From assembly GCF_034047335.1 (NCBI RefSeq), contig NZ_CP139137.1, positions 4,148,179 to 4,212,178 on the forward strand: a stretch of DNA of 64,000 bases, read 5' to 3'. This document shows, one piece after another, positions 34,185-42,181 of the stretch (the first letter of the stretch is position 1; the number at the start of each line of letters is the position of its first letter). The position numbers were made by a program, and so were the translations under genes. The DNA comes from Chryseobacterium sp. JJR-5R (GTDB lineage: Bacteria > Bacteroidota > Bacteroidia > Flavobacteriales > Weeksellaceae). A model generated the notes under the pieces. The model was given only the letters and a program-made list of their open reading frames with translations, was not told the DNA's origin and ran no database searches.

Positions 34185-34214
34185 AAAGCACCGGAAATTT
34201 CCGGTGCTTTTTTA
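34185..34214. terminator. Bidirectional terminator after clpC
   Basis: A perfect 26-bp palindrome with 13-bp arms (AAAGCACCGGAAA, then its reverse complement) ends in TTTTTT. It also serves the convergent barrel gene at 34253 because AAA flanks it on the left. Confidence 0.9.
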
Positions 34215-34252
34215 TTAAGATCAGGTATAAACTGAATCTAAAATAAAGGATT

Positions 34253-34780
34253 TCAAAGCCCAACTACAAAACCGATATTCGGGACCAGTCCTGTAGAGAA
34301 TATGCTTGAATTTTCCTTCCAGAGCACATTGTACATCAGACCGATCTGTATAAAAGAATTGCTGCCGATCCGCTGCATATAACCGCCGCCAAGATACAAT
34401 GCATCTTCTTGGTTGTTCATTTTGTAATCGTAGAACTTATCCCTGTAATTGATAAAATAATGCTGGTAATTGGCACCCAGGTAAAACATATCGGCGATAT
34501 AATAATTGATAAAAGGCCCGATACCGAGCATGGTAGAGCGGTAGAAATCTGAAGTCTGCCAGGAAATACTTCCTGTCACTCCGCCTTCAAGATCATCTGT
34601 GAGCCTGTACCCGACCCTCGGCGAAGCTGATAAATAAAAAGTACTCTGGCTTCCTAACCCCACACCAATCCCGCCGCCATAAGTCCAGCGGTTACGGTTT
34701 CCGGATAATGAATCTGCTTCCATCTGGGAAAATACAGACCCGGAAATAAGAAAAAATAAAGGAATTATCAGTCTTTTCAT
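34253..34780 (-). CDS. Small outer-membrane beta-barrel protein
   Basis: The 175-aa protein has a signal peptide (RLIIPLFFLISGSVFSQ) and about eight amphipathic strands, for example WTYGGGIGVGLGSQSTFYLS, RVGYRLTDDLEGGVTGSISW and SFIQIGLMYNVLW, ending in a hydrophobic strand FVVGL as barrels do. This matches small OmpA/OmpW-type barrels common in Flavobacteria. A transport or structural role is unknown. It is monocistronic and shares the clpC terminator. Confidence 0.8.
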   Translation of the reverse strand: MKRLIIPLFFLISGSVFSQMEADSLSGNRNRWTYGGGIGVGLGSQSTFYLSASPRVGYRLTDDLEGGVTGSISWQTSDFYRSTMLGIGPFINYYIADMFYLGANYQHYFINYRDKFYDYKMNNQEDALYLGGGYMQRIGSNSFIQIGLMYNVLWKENSSIFSTGLVPNIGFVVGL

Positions 34781-34836
34781 AGCATTGTTTTTATCGATGC
34801 TTAAAATTATGCTTTTTTTACGAATATTTTTAATTG

Positions 34837-34844
34837 TATTTTTG
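34837..34844 (+). promoter_or_regulatory. Promoter -7 box (TATTTTTG) of mnmA
   Basis: An exact TAnnTTTG lies 50 bp before the mnmA ATG. The leader contains a short AACTC/GAGTT hairpin at about 34859-34876. Confidence 0.6.
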
Positions 34845-34894
34845 CGGCGTCAAACTAAGAACTCCCGTTAAGAGTTTCGTAAAATTGAAATACA

Positions 34895-36082
34895 ATGAAA
34901 GTAGTAGTAGGATTATCCGGAGGTGTAGACTCCAGTGTTACAGCATATCTGCTGCAACAGCAGGGCCATGAAGTAGTGGCTTTATTTATGAGAAACTGGA
35001 ACGACGCTTCGGTAACACTGGAAGATGAATGTCCGTGGATCGAGGATAGCAATGATGCGCTGATGGTCGCCCAGAAATTAGGGATCCCTTTTCAGGTGAT
35101 CGATATGAGTGAGCTGTACAAGGAAAGAATTGTTGATTATATGTTCGATGAATACCAGAAAGGAAGAACCCCGAATCCTGATATTCTGTGCAACAGGGAA
35201 GTAAAATTTGACGTTTTTATGAAAACAGCGATGTCTCTGGGAGCGGATAAGGTAGCTACCGGACATTATGCAAGAGTAAATTCAACAGTTGATGAGAACG
35301 GAAAGGAAATTTTTCATTTGTTAGCCGGAAAAGACAACAACAAAGACCAGTCTTATTTTTTATGCCAGTTATCTCAGGATCAATTGTCTAAAGCATTGTT
35401 TCCGATCGGGGAACTGACGAAACCTGAAGTAAGGGAGATTGCCAGGGAAATCGGATTGGTAACCGCAGATAAAAAAGATTCCCAGGGATTGTGTTTTATC
35501 GGGAAAGTAAGCTTGCCTCAGTTTTTACAGCAGCAGCTGATCCCGAAAGAAGGTGAAATTGTGGAAATTTTCAAAGATTCGCCCTTATTTTCTCAGGCAG
35601 TCCCTGAATTTTCTTCAAAACAGGAAGAACTGAAATTTTTAAGCCGGAAAATCGATTATAAAAAACCCGACGGAAAAGTTATCGGAAAGCACCAGGGAGC
35701 TCAATTTTTTACCATCGGACAAAGCAAAGGGCTGGGAATCGGAGGACATAAGGAAAGCTGTTTTATTATCTCCAGAGACATGGAAAACAACATTATTTTT
35801 GTAGGTGAAGGCCACCAGTTCCCGGGGCTGCTGAAGAAAGCACTTAAAATCGATAATGCTGAACTCCATTGGGTACGTGGAGATTTAAGATTAAAAAACG
35901 GCGAATCCATGGAAGTAATGGCAAGGTTCAGATACAGGCAGTCTTTGCAGAAAGCAACGGTATACCAGTTTGAAGATGCCTTTTATGTAGAATTTGAAGA
36001 AGTGCAGTCTGCTATTGCGGAAGGACAGTTTGCGGCGTGGTATATTGATGACGAATTAATAGGAAGCGGAGTTATTTCGTAA
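34895..36082 (+). CDS. mnmA: tRNA-specific 2-thiouridylase MnmA
   Basis: MnmA thiolates U34 of tRNA-Lys, -Glu and -Gln. The 395-aa protein has the PP-loop SGGVDSS (residues 8-14), the catalytic Cys of RTPNPDILCNREVKF (residue 99), a persulfide Cys near residue 199 in DSQGLCFIGK, and the GKHQGAQFFTIGQSKGLGIG block. An extra segment NWNDASVTLEDECPWIED after the PP-loop is the usual Bacteroidota/Firmicutes form. A terminator follows. Confidence 0.95.
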   Translation: MKVVVGLSGGVDSSVTAYLLQQQGHEVVALFMRNWNDASVTLEDECPWIEDSNDALMVAQKLGIPFQVIDMSELYKERIVDYMFDEYQKGRTPNPDILCNREVKFDVFMKTAMSLGADKVATGHYARVNSTVDENGKEIFHLLAGKDNNKDQSYFLCQLSQDQLSKALFPIGELTKPEVREIAREIGLVTADKKDSQGLCFIGKVSLPQFLQQQLIPKEGEIVEIFKDSPLFSQAVPEFSSKQEELKFLSRKIDYKKPDGKVIGKHQGAQFFTIGQSKGLGIGGHKESCFIISRDMENNIIFVGEGHQFPGLLKKALKIDNAELHWVRGDLRLKNGESMEVMARFRYRQSLQKATVYQFEDAFYVEFEEVQSAIAEGQFAAWYIDDELIGSGVIS

Positions 36083-36092
36083 ATATAAATTG

Positions 36093-36119
36093 AAAGACCT
36101 TATTTAAAGGTCTTTTTTT
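36093..36119 (+). terminator. Terminator of mnmA
   Basis: AAAGACCTT (36093-36101) pairs with AAGGTCTTT (36107-36115) around a 5-nt loop, followed by TTTT. Confidence 0.88.
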
Positions 36120-36143
36120 ATGTAGTTCATCCAGTAACTGCAA

Positions 36144-36497
36144 CTATTTCCCGATAATCTCTTTTCTGTGCGCAATTCCCCAGTCTGTCAGGTTATTGAT
36201 GATCGTCTTCAGAGTTGCTCCATGCTTCGTAAGTTCATAGTGTACTGTCACAGGGTGTATATCCAAAACCGTTCTTTTTATCAGTTTATTAATTTCCAGT
36301 TCTTTCAATTCTTTGCTCAGCATTTTATTGGAAATCCCGGCAACATCATTCAGAATATCAGAAAATCGCCTTTTATTATAATAGCAGATAGAGGTAATGA
36401 TAGATATTTTCCACTTTCCGTTCAACACGTCCATAGAATCCTGAACGGCCATCATTTCCTTTCTGTGCCGTTCCTTTTCAAGAGGTTGACATGCCAT
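36144..36497 (-). CDS. HxlR-family transcriptional regulator
   Basis: The 117-aa winged-helix protein has the HxlR core: VLNGKWKISIITSICYYNKRRFSDI, GISNKMLSKELKELEINKLI and VHYELTKHGATL. The N-terminal Cys (MACQPLEK) sits where many HxlR proteins have a redox or ligand-sensing cysteine. It is divergent from an SDR oxidoreductase, the classic arrangement in which HxlR controls its neighbour, and six GTTAC repeats fill the shared region. Confidence 0.87.
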   Translation of the reverse strand: MACQPLEKERHRKEMMAVQDSMDVLNGKWKISIITSICYYNKRRFSDILNDVAGISNKMLSKELKELEINKLIKRTVLDIHPVTVHYELTKHGATLKTIINNLTDWGIAHRKEIIGK

Positions 36498-36500
36498 AAG

Positions 36501-36548
36501 GTTACATTGTTACTTAGAGGTTACTGTTACTTTTTGTTACAAAGTTAC
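36501..36548. promoter_or_regulatory. Cluster of six GTTAC repeats between hxlR-like and SDR genes
   Basis: GTTAC occurs at 36501, 36509, 36520, 36526, 36536 and 36544, all in one orientation with irregular 6-11 bp spacing. The last two overlap the regulator's -7 box. This is a likely operator for the HxlR protein controlling both genes. Confidence 0.6.
36540..36547 (-). promoter_or_regulatory. Promoter -7 box (TAACTTTG) of the HxlR gene
   Basis: CAAAGTTA on the plus strand reads TAACTTTG on the minus strand. It is embedded in the GTTAC repeats, suggesting autoregulation. Confidence 0.6.
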
Positions 36549-36568
36549 CAAAATAAATTTCATTATAC

Positions 36569-36576
36569 TAATTTTG
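36569..36576 (+). promoter_or_regulatory. Promoter -7 box (TAATTTTG) of the SDR gene
   Basis: An exact TAnnTTTG lies 25 bp before the SDR start. The last GTTAC repeat lies where the -33 region would be. Confidence 0.65.
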
Positions 36577-36601
36577 CCTCTAAGTTTAAACCATAGAAAC
36601 A

Positions 36602-37357
36602 ATGAAAAAATTAGAAAATAAAGTAGCATTAGTTACGGGAGCTTCCAAAGGGATAGGTGCATCAATAGCAAAATATTTTGCAGCAGAAGGCGCGAAAGTT
36701 ATCGTGAATTATGCTTCAAGTAAAACAGATGCGGAAAAAGTAGTAAAAGCCATTACGGACAATGGCGGAACAGCAGTTGCTGTACAGGCCGATGTTTCAA
36801 TACAGACAGACGTAATAAAATTATTTGATGAGGCAAAAAACACCTTCGGAACACTGGATATTTTGGTAAATAATGCCGGAATCTATAATTACCAGCCTGT
36901 TGAAGAGGTAAGTGCAGAAACATTTAACCAGCAGTTCAGCATCAATGTATTAGGTTCTGTCTTTGCGATTCAGTCTGCTGTAAAACTGTTTGGCGAAAAG
37001 GGTGGAAATATTATCAATATCAGTTCTGGAGCAAGCAATACGCCGCTGCCTACGGGATCGGTTTATTCGGCAACAAAAGCCGCATTGGACACCATTACTA
37101 TTGCTTTGTCCAAGGAATTTGCAGGCAGGAATATCCGTATCAATTCTATTTTGCCGGGTGTTGTGGAAACGGAAGGCTCACACAGCGCAGGCTTTATCGG
37201 CAGTGAGTTTGAAGCTAAATTGGTCGCCAATACACCGCTCGGGCGTACAGGCCAGCCGGAAGATATTGCCAAAGCAGCCGTTTTTCTTGCTTCCGATGAT
37301 GCCGGATGGATCAACGGAGAGAAAATTTCCGTGTCCGGCGGAATTTACGGCCTATAG
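36602..37357 (+). CDS. SDR-family NAD(P)-dependent oxidoreductase
   Basis: The 251-aa Rossmann-fold protein has the cofactor motif VTGASKGIGASIAKYF, the NNAG motif in ILVNNAGIYNYQ, and catalytic SSGASN with Tyr-Lys in SVYSATKAALD. It ends with the usual ASDDAGWINGEKISVSGG. It resembles classical SDRs such as FabG-like glucose or acyl reductases; substrate unknown. Divergent HxlR control suggests induction by an electrophile or small aromatic compound, by analogy only. Confidence 0.88.
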   Translation: MKKLENKVALVTGASKGIGASIAKYFAAEGAKVIVNYASSKTDAEKVVKAITDNGGTAVAVQADVSIQTDVIKLFDEAKNTFGTLDILVNNAGIYNYQPVEEVSAETFNQQFSINVLGSVFAIQSAVKLFGEKGGNIINISSGASNTPLPTGSVYSATKAALDTITIALSKEFAGRNIRINSILPGVVETEGSHSAGFIGSEFEAKLVANTPLGRTGQPEDIAKAAVFLASDDAGWINGEKISVSGGIYGL

Positions 37358-37369
37358 TTTTTACATAAG

Positions 37370-37397
37370 CCCGAAGCATTCTGTTTCGGGTTGTTTT
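37370..37397 (+). terminator. Terminator of the SDR gene
   Basis: CCCGAA (37370-37375) pairs with TTCGGG (37385-37390) around a 9-nt loop and is followed by TTGTTTT. Confidence 0.65.
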
Positions 37398-37413
37398 AAA
37401 AATACAGGATGCC

Positions 37414-37758
37414 TTATTTCTTAACGTTCAGGTTCAGGTTTAAGATTATGATTACAATAGATTCTATTATTAAAATCATAATTAAAAACCCGACAGGTTT
37501 CCCCAGTACAATTCCTTTTATCAGTTTTACAATTCCCAAAGCAAAAATTGAAAACATAAAATAAAAAGTTGTTTTTGAAATCTTTTCTCTGAATAATTTT
37601 AAACTGAAAACCAAAATATAAAATCCTGATACCAATAGTAAATAGAACCTGAGGAAATGAGACCCTTTTAAAGAAATCGGATCAACAGTATGATGAACTG
37701 CTGTAAGCCAGATAAAACTTAGCAAGAAAGGAATTGTGTGAATGAAGATTTTTTTCAT
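37414..37758 (-). CDS. Small membrane protein downstream of the TIGR04222 gene
   Basis: The 114-aa protein has four hydrophobic segments: IHTIPFLLSFIWLTAV, FLRFYLLLVSGFYILVF, TTFYFMFSIFALGIVKLI and FLIMILIIESIVIIIL. I start at the ATG at 37758 (MKKIFIHTIPF) because upstream in-frame sequence lies inside the Gly/Cys-rich tail of the neighbour and is an Arg-rich artefact. It follows the TIGR04222 gene by 17 bp. No family recognised. Confidence 0.6.
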   Translation of the reverse strand: MKKIFIHTIPFLLSFIWLTAVHHTVDPISLKGSHFLRFYLLLVSGFYILVFSLKLFREKISKTTFYFMFSIFALGIVKLIKGIVLGKPVGFLIMILIIESIVIIILNLNLNVKK

Positions 37759-37775
37759 TATTTCTGAACTTTCAG

Positions 37776-38522
37776 TTAATCGCCTCCTCCTCCACAACCG
37801 CCGCATCCGCTGCCACAGCTGTTTCCGCATGAACTGCTGCAACCTGATGAGCTGCCATGACAACTTCCTCCGTCTCCCCCATTCCCGCAGCTGCTTCCTT
37901 CCCCATTGTTGTTCCGGTCTTTAGGGTTATTATTTCTGTTGAGGAAAGCACCGGCGATAAATAGTACGGGGATGATAATGAACAGTGCTGATATACTATA
38001 TACAACATCTGAACAGGAACTCAGCATAAAAATCACTGACAGTAATAAAACAATTTTAGAGCTTTTTAACCCTGATCTTCTATATTTCATCTTTTCCTTT
38101 TTGTCTGCCCAGATGTCTTCCGGAGCTTTCTGCTGAAAAATTTCCTCGTAATTTTTTAATGTTTCAGAAAACCAGGCTTCATGTTTTGCTTTTTCATTGG
38201 AACCTCCAAGGGAAGGTTGATGATGCAATTTCTGCTGCAGGATATCCGGGCAGAATTCTTCCCAGTAACTCCGGGTATAGATCAGGTGCATATGCCAGAC
38301 TTTATCAATTACCCGGCTTGGAGAGGCTCCGCCAGGTACAATACAGCAGAGATAAACAAACTTTTTATACTCTTCAACGGCTTTTCCGGTAAAGCTATCC
38401 GTCCAGTTTTCCTCCAGTGCCAATTTCTTTGAGAAAGTAATTTCTGCACCGGGAGCATCCAGTGAGAACCCGCTGATCCTGTTCCAAAGGTTTTTGTCCT
38501 GTATAACGATTTTTGTTTCCAT
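37776..38522 (-). CDS. TIGR04222-type glycine-rich domain membrane protein
   Basis: The 248-aa protein has an N-terminal helical domain with SRVIDKVWHMHLIYTRSYWEEF (glycine-rich-domain-protein-like), one or two membrane helices (KIVLLLSVIFMLSSCSD and ISALFIIIPVLFIAGAF, about residues 152-195), and a C-terminal tail made almost only of Gly, Ser, Cys and Asn, ending CGSGCGGCGGGGD. Such tails terminate TIGR04222 proteins. The function of the family is unknown; the Cys-rich tail could bind metals or be cross-linked. It is divergent from the 298-aa gene at 38641. Confidence 0.78.
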   Translation of the reverse strand: METKIVIQDKNLWNRISGFSLDAPGAEITFSKKLALEENWTDSFTGKAVEEYKKFVYLCCIVPGGASPSRVIDKVWHMHLIYTRSYWEEFCPDILQQKLHHQPSLGGSNEKAKHEAWFSETLKNYEEIFQQKAPEDIWADKKEKMKYRRSGLKSSKIVLLLSVIFMLSSCSDVVYSISALFIIIPVLFIAGAFLNRNNNPKDRNNNGEGSSCGNGGDGGSCHGSSSGCSSSCGNSCGSGCGGCGGGGD

Positions 38523-38640
38523 TGTTTCAACTTTTAAGGTTTACTCAAATTTGCATGGAAATAAAAATATAAAAGTCTCACTATAGTCTTTTTTAGTTTT
38601 AAAAAAATCTTAAATTAGTCTTATAGAAATTGATATATTG

Positions 38641-39537
38641 ATGAATAAAGAAGATATTCTGCATCTGGAAAAATTAATGAATTTTTTAAGCCGGAATTAT
38701 TTAAAGAAAAACCATTGGGAACATGTTTCAAAAACCGAATGGTCTTATATTGTTTCAGAACTTAATGAACTGATCATCAGTGAAAATAAAGGGAAACACA
38801 TTAAGAAGAAGCCTGATCTGCTGGGCCTGAACTACCTGTATGAACATCTTATTATCAATAAACTGAAGAAATACCAGCAGAACAACCAAATGGTCGTAAG
38901 CAAACCGAATCTGGCCAAATTAAGCCTGATTGTTAAGGTATTAGGATATTCAAATTATATCGAATTTATCAATTCCAATACGGAAGCGTTTAATTTTAAT
39001 GATCTGAGAATTGATATGGCTTATGTGAAGCAGAACACAGAATTGCTTGACAGGCTGGTCGGCTGCTGGTATTCTTATAACAGGAACCTGCCTGAAAACC
39101 CGTTACAGGCGAAAGAAGACCGGATCTGGCGTTCGGCAACGGAAATCTACAAATCTGAAACTTCCGGTGAGTATTTCATTGAAAGAAGCGGCGGCGACCG
39201 CCACAAATATTTCGGTAAGGTAACTGCTTATTCAGATTATGTATTCATCATTATGAACAGCAATACATTCCTCCGCCAGCGCCATTTTATTTCAAGAATA
39301 AAAGACATCAAGGAAAAGCTGAAAAATCCGGAACATAAGCTCCATGAACTGCATTTTATAAGTACGTGTATAAGTTTTAACCATGAGCCGATTGCCCTTT
39401 TCGAAATTTTTCAGAAAGCAGACCGGAAAACATTTATTTCTGATTCTGTCAGCTACCCGATTGACAGCGAAGAAATCCCTGAATCCATTGTGAGGCAGCT
39501 TGAAGACACGGAGTCTAACCGTATCGATTACCGATAA
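38641..39537 (+). CDS. Protein of unknown function
   Basis: The 298-aa soluble protein has no signal peptide or membrane helix. The N-terminal third is helical (EDILHLEKLMNFLSRNY, KPDLLGLNYLYEHLIIN, LAKLSLIVKVLGYSNYIEF) and the rest mixed, with IWRSATEIYKSETSGEYFIE. I recognise no domain. The start is the ATG at 38641 after a TTG. It lies between the TIGR04222 gene and the convergent LytTR regulator and appears monocistronic. Confidence 0.6.
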   Translation: MNKEDILHLEKLMNFLSRNYLKKNHWEHVSKTEWSYIVSELNELIISENKGKHIKKKPDLLGLNYLYEHLIINKLKKYQQNNQMVVSKPNLAKLSLIVKVLGYSNYIEFINSNTEAFNFNDLRIDMAYVKQNTELLDRLVGCWYSYNRNLPENPLQAKEDRIWRSATEIYKSETSGEYFIERSGGDRHKYFGKVTAYSDYVFIIMNSNTFLRQRHFISRIKDIKEKLKNPEHKLHELHFISTCISFNHEPIALFEIFQKADRKTFISDSVSYPIDSEEIPESIVRQLEDTESNRIDYR

Positions 39538-39584
39538 TTAATTTTTTATGTTCAGATCGGATGATGATGTGACGGAATCTGCAA

Positions 39585-40328
39585 TCAGCCCACCAGCCAG
39601 TCTTTAAAATCCTTTACCCGGTCCCGGCTTACCGTAATGTCTTCCTGCGGCTGAAACTCCATCTCCACTTTATAATTGGGGGAAGTGTGGATATTCTTAA
39701 TATACCCGGAATTGATGACAAACTGCCGGTTCACCCTGAAAAACTGTTTTTCATCCAGCACTTCTTCCAGCTCGTCCAGAGTAAAGTCTGACGGATAAGC
39801 CCTTTCCCGGGTCTGCAGGTAAACAATTTTATTTTCACTGAAAAAACAGCTTATTTCCTGCGTCTGGACTATTTTCAGGTTATATCCTATTTTAACCAGA
39901 ATCCTGGAAAGCGTGTTTTTTTCTGTTTTAATCAGCTGCTTAATCTCCTGCGAGTTGACAGAATGATCTGAAGGGAGAAAGGATTTGAATTTTTCAACAG
40001 CCCCGGACAAGTCTTCATCCAGGATCGGTTTTAAAAGATAATCAATGCTGTTTAGTTTAAACGCTTTCAGCGTATATTGATCAAAAGCCGTGGTGTAGAT
40101 GATAAAGCCTTTGGTAGGGACTTTTTCAAATATATCGAATGATAAGCCGTCCCCTAAAACAATATCAGAAAAAATAAGCTGCGGATGTTCATGTTCAGAA
40201 AACCACCGGACGCCTTCCTCTACAGATTCTATTTTGGCAACCACTTCTATTTCAGGAAATTCATTAAGCATTCTCTCTAGTTTCCTTGAAGCCGGTTTTT
40301 CATCTTCTATAATGACTGTTTTGATCAT
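39585..40328 (-). CDS. LytTR-family response regulator
   Basis: The 247-aa protein has a receiver domain with phosphoacceptor Asp55 in LIFSDIVLGDG and a conserved Lys in NSIDYLLKPI, then a C-terminal LytTR DNA-binding domain (FFSENKIVYLQTRERAYPSD, FFRVNRQFVINSGYIKNI). LytTR proteins bind paired half-sites two helical turns apart. It is the last gene of the 2TM-2TM-regulator operon at 40986-39585, and half-sites of exactly that layout lie upstream of three promoters nearby. Its partner is very probably the LytS-type kinase at 42182-43498. Confidence 0.93.
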   Translation of the reverse strand: MIKTVIIEDEKPASRKLERMLNEFPEIEVVAKIESVEEGVRWFSEHEHPQLIFSDIVLGDGLSFDIFEKVPTKGFIIYTTAFDQYTLKAFKLNSIDYLLKPILDEDLSGAVEKFKSFLPSDHSVNSQEIKQLIKTEKNTLSRILVKIGYNLKIVQTQEISCFFSENKIVYLQTRERAYPSDFTLDELEEVLDEKQFFRVNRQFVINSGYIKNIHTSPNYKVEMEFQPQEDITVSRDRVKDFKDWLVG

Positions 40329-40386
40329 TGGGTTTCTTTTTCCGATTTAAAAATTCCGAATAAAATTACTTAAAATAAGGCAGACC

Positions 40387-40662
40387 TTAAAACCGGATTG
40401 GTTTTTTCGTTTTATTCATTTCTTTCTCGATGACTCCTCTTTCCCATTCAGCATCCAGGATAAACAGCTTTACCGCTTTTACCGTCAGGATAATACCCCA
40501 GATCAGAAGGATAACGGAGCCGTTCCACATAGAGAAATTAAAAATTCCTTTTTCAGCAATGTCATCAAAGAAAATGATAAAAGATACAATTCCGAACCAT
40601 AAAAGGTTTTTATAGAATTTTTTTAAGTCGCTTACTCTTTGTTGTGCCTGATTGTAGTTCAT
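40387..40662 (-). CDS. 2TM domain protein
   Basis: The 91-aa protein consists of a helical lead (QAQQRVSDLKKFYKNLL), two membrane helices (WFGIVSFIIFFDDIA and GSVILLIWGIILTVKAVKLF) and a charged C-terminus starting WERGVIEKEM. This is the 2TM domain pattern that also forms the tail of the kinase. It follows the other 2TM gene by 42 bp and precedes the LytTR regulator, so all three are co-transcribed. Confidence 0.82.
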   Translation of the reverse strand: MNYNQAQQRVSDLKKFYKNLLWFGIVSFIIFFDDIAEKGIFNFSMWNGSVILLIWGIILTVKAVKLFILDAEWERGVIEKEMNKTKKPIRF

Positions 40663-40704
40663 TTTGATTTAATTTTTAAGGTTGACGGTACAGATTGAAT
40701 TGTT

Positions 40705-40986
40705 TTATATTTTCGGTTCCTGTTTCATAAGTTCCCTGATTTTTTTCTCTTCCCAGCTCTTCCCGATGCCGAAAGTATTGATCCCATGCGCGGCAATACC
40801 TATTCCCCAGCCTAACATCGGCCAGAAAAACCAGAGGTATTCCTTGGAAGTTACAAGGTTCAGGACAACCAGAAACGGGATGACCAGGCAGTAAGAAGTA
40901 AGGTTGCCATAGAATCCTTTTAATTCTTTCACTCTTTTTGAGGCTCTTTCGTAAGCTGCGTTCTCTTGGTTGAATAATGTTTCCAT
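40705..40986 (-). CDS. 2TM domain protein, near-copy of the kinase tail
   Basis: The 93-aa protein has the lead AYERASKRVKELKGFYGNL, helices LTSYCLVIPFLVVLNLV and FFWPMLGWGIGIAAHGINTF, and the tail WEEKKIRELMKQEPKI. It matches the last 85 residues of the kinase at 42182 in almost every position, so one derives from the other. It heads the operon containing the LytTR regulator and has both a consensus promoter and a LytTR-like operator upstream. Confidence 0.85.
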   Translation of the reverse strand: METLFNQENAAYERASKRVKELKGFYGNLTSYCLVIPFLVVLNLVTSKEYLWFFWPMLGWGIGIAAHGINTFGIGKSWEEKKIRELMKQEPKI

Positions 40987-41025
40987 ATTTTTTATTTTAA
41001 GTTAAACTGTTTGTTTTTGTTGAGA

Positions 41026-41057
41026 CAAATGTAGGTCAGGATAACACTTCAAATCAA
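41026..41057 (-). promoter_or_regulatory. Promoter of the 2TM-2TM-LytTR operon
   Basis: -7 box TACATTTG on the minus strand (41033-41026) with TTG elements at 41052-41050 (16-bp spacing) or 41057-41055 (21-bp spacing). Confidence 0.7.
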
Positions 41058-41066
41058 TTTTATCTT

Positions 41067-41098
41067 ACTGAACGGCAGGAAATGACACCCGAACGGTA
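41067..41098 (-). promoter_or_regulatory. LytTR-like operator upstream of the 2TM-2TM-LytTR operon
   Basis: On the minus strand ACCGTTCGG and GCCGTTCAG are direct repeats 21 bp apart (plus-strand GAACGG at 41070 and 41091). The proximal half-site lies 35 bp upstream of the -7 box. ACCGTTCGG fits the LytTR consensus [TA][AC][CA]GTTN[AG][TG]. Confidence 0.7.
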
Positions 41099-41130
41099 AA
41101 AATCCCGACTCAACGGAGAATCGGGATTTT
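41099..41130 (-). terminator. Terminator of the kinase operon
   Basis: AAAATCCCGA (41099-41108) and TCGGGATTTT (41121-41130) pair over 10 bp, with an inner CTC/GAG. It ends the leftward kinase-2TM-methyltransferase unit just before the next operator. Confidence 0.75.
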
Positions 41131-41254
41131 AATAGCTGTACTGTTTGCAGGGTTTAGCTTAAAGATACAGGGTTTAGTAACCTGAGCTCAGGATGGGAAA
41201 TGCTTAAACGAATGCATTCTATCACAAACGCGGACAAAAATATTTCCTGATATT

Positions 41255-41824
41255 CTAATAAATAAACGGAACCAGTTTCTTTGTTTGCCGCCTGTATTCC
41301 AGGTATTCTTCACCAAACTGCTCAATCAGGGCTTCTTCTTCAATCCTGATCCTGTAACTGAAAGCGATGAAAGGAGGGACAATTGCGAAAATGAATGAAA
41401 TCCAATTATTTAAATACAATCCGAGCCCTAGGGAAGTCAATAGAGAAAACGCATAGGAAGGATGCCTCACGTACCGGTAGAACCCGTGTTTCATGATTTT
41501 ATGATCCCGCTTTATCGTCACATCCACGGTAAAATACTTACCGAGCGACCTGATGATGATAAACCGGACTAGAATACCGGTCAGAATAAAAAACATTCCC
41601 AGATATAAAATCCGGACCTCATCGGAAATCGGAAATTCCGTATATTCAGAGGATATAACCGCACCTGCTATTGAAAAAGGGATGGCAATCCACAGGAAAT
41701 TCAGTGTTGAACGATCCTTATCTTTCCGGTCCCCTGCTCCGGATTTCAGCATATTTTTGTAAAGGAATTCGCTCAGAAACCAGGCAGCCATGGAGGCCGT
41801 AAATATGATCTGTAATGTATTCAT
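41255..41824 (-). CDS. Isoprenylcysteine carboxyl methyltransferase-family membrane protein
   Basis: The 189-aa integral membrane protein has the ICMT/PEMT signature HGFYRYVRHPSYAFSL and the C-terminal EEEALIEQFGEEYLEYRRQT, which bind SAM and acceptor. Four or five hydrophobic helices are visible. Bacterial members methylate unknown lipid-linked or small acceptors. It is the last gene of the kinase operon (kinase, 2TM, this gene), an unexpected partner for a signalling kinase. Confidence 0.85.
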   Translation of the reverse strand: MNTLQIIFTASMAAWFLSEFLYKNMLKSGAGDRKDKDRSTLNFLWIAIPFSIAGAVISSEYTEFPISDEVRILYLGMFFILTGILVRFIIIRSLGKYFTVDVTIKRDHKIMKHGFYRYVRHPSYAFSLLTSLGLGLYLNNWISFIFAIVPPFIAFSYRIRIEEEALIEQFGEEYLEYRRQTKKLVPFIY

Positions 41825-41864
41825 TATACTATATTTATCAGAATGATCCTGTAGTTTTATCGCC

Positions 41865-42170
41865 TTACGGCCGCTTTTCTTTTTCCATCAGTTCTCTGAT
41901 CTTCTTTTCTTCCCAGTTATTCCCGAAGATAAACCCGGGAATGAATACGCGCAGCGCGTAAACAGCAAGCCCGATTCCCCAGAATACCGGAAGGCTGAAA
42001 TATTTAAACTGCCAGATACTTTCATGAGGCTTTAACGATTTGTAATTCACTGATAAAATGAAAATATTTACGGCCACGTAAACAAAGGCAAAAACATAGA
42101 AATTCTTAATTTTTTTAACCCTTCTTTCTGCTTCTTTATACCTGAAGTCATCCTGGTCTATATTTTTCAT
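41865..42170 (-). CDS. 2TM domain protein
   Basis: The 101-aa protein follows the 2TM plan: lead RYKEAERRVKKIKNFYVFAF, helices VYVAVNIFILSVNY and FSLPVFWGIGLAVYALRVF, and the tail GNNWEEKKIRELMEKEKRP. It lies 11 bp after the kinase gene and is co-transcribed with it and with the methyltransferase-like gene. Confidence 0.83.
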   Translation of the reverse strand: MKNIDQDDFRYKEAERRVKKIKNFYVFAFVYVAVNIFILSVNYKSLKPHESIWQFKYFSLPVFWGIGLAVYALRVFIPGFIFGNNWEEKKIRELMEKEKRP

Positions 42171-42181
42171 GTGCTGATTTT

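Noticed and set aside
36501..36548. GTTAC repeats considered as a CRISPR or tandem repeat array
   Set aside because: The repeats are 5 bp with irregular 1-6 bp gaps and lie in a divergent promoter; there are no spacers or cas genes in the window.
37759..37863. N-terminal extension of the small membrane protein at 37414
   Set aside because: The extra 35 residues are Arg-rich readings of the neighbour's Gly/Cys tail in another frame; the ATG at 37758 is the plausible start.
41148..41177. Direct repeat CAGGGTTTAG (two copies, 20 bp apart)
   Set aside because: It occurs only twice, lies in the space after the methyltransferase-like gene with no promoter association, and can arise by chance in AT-rich DNA.
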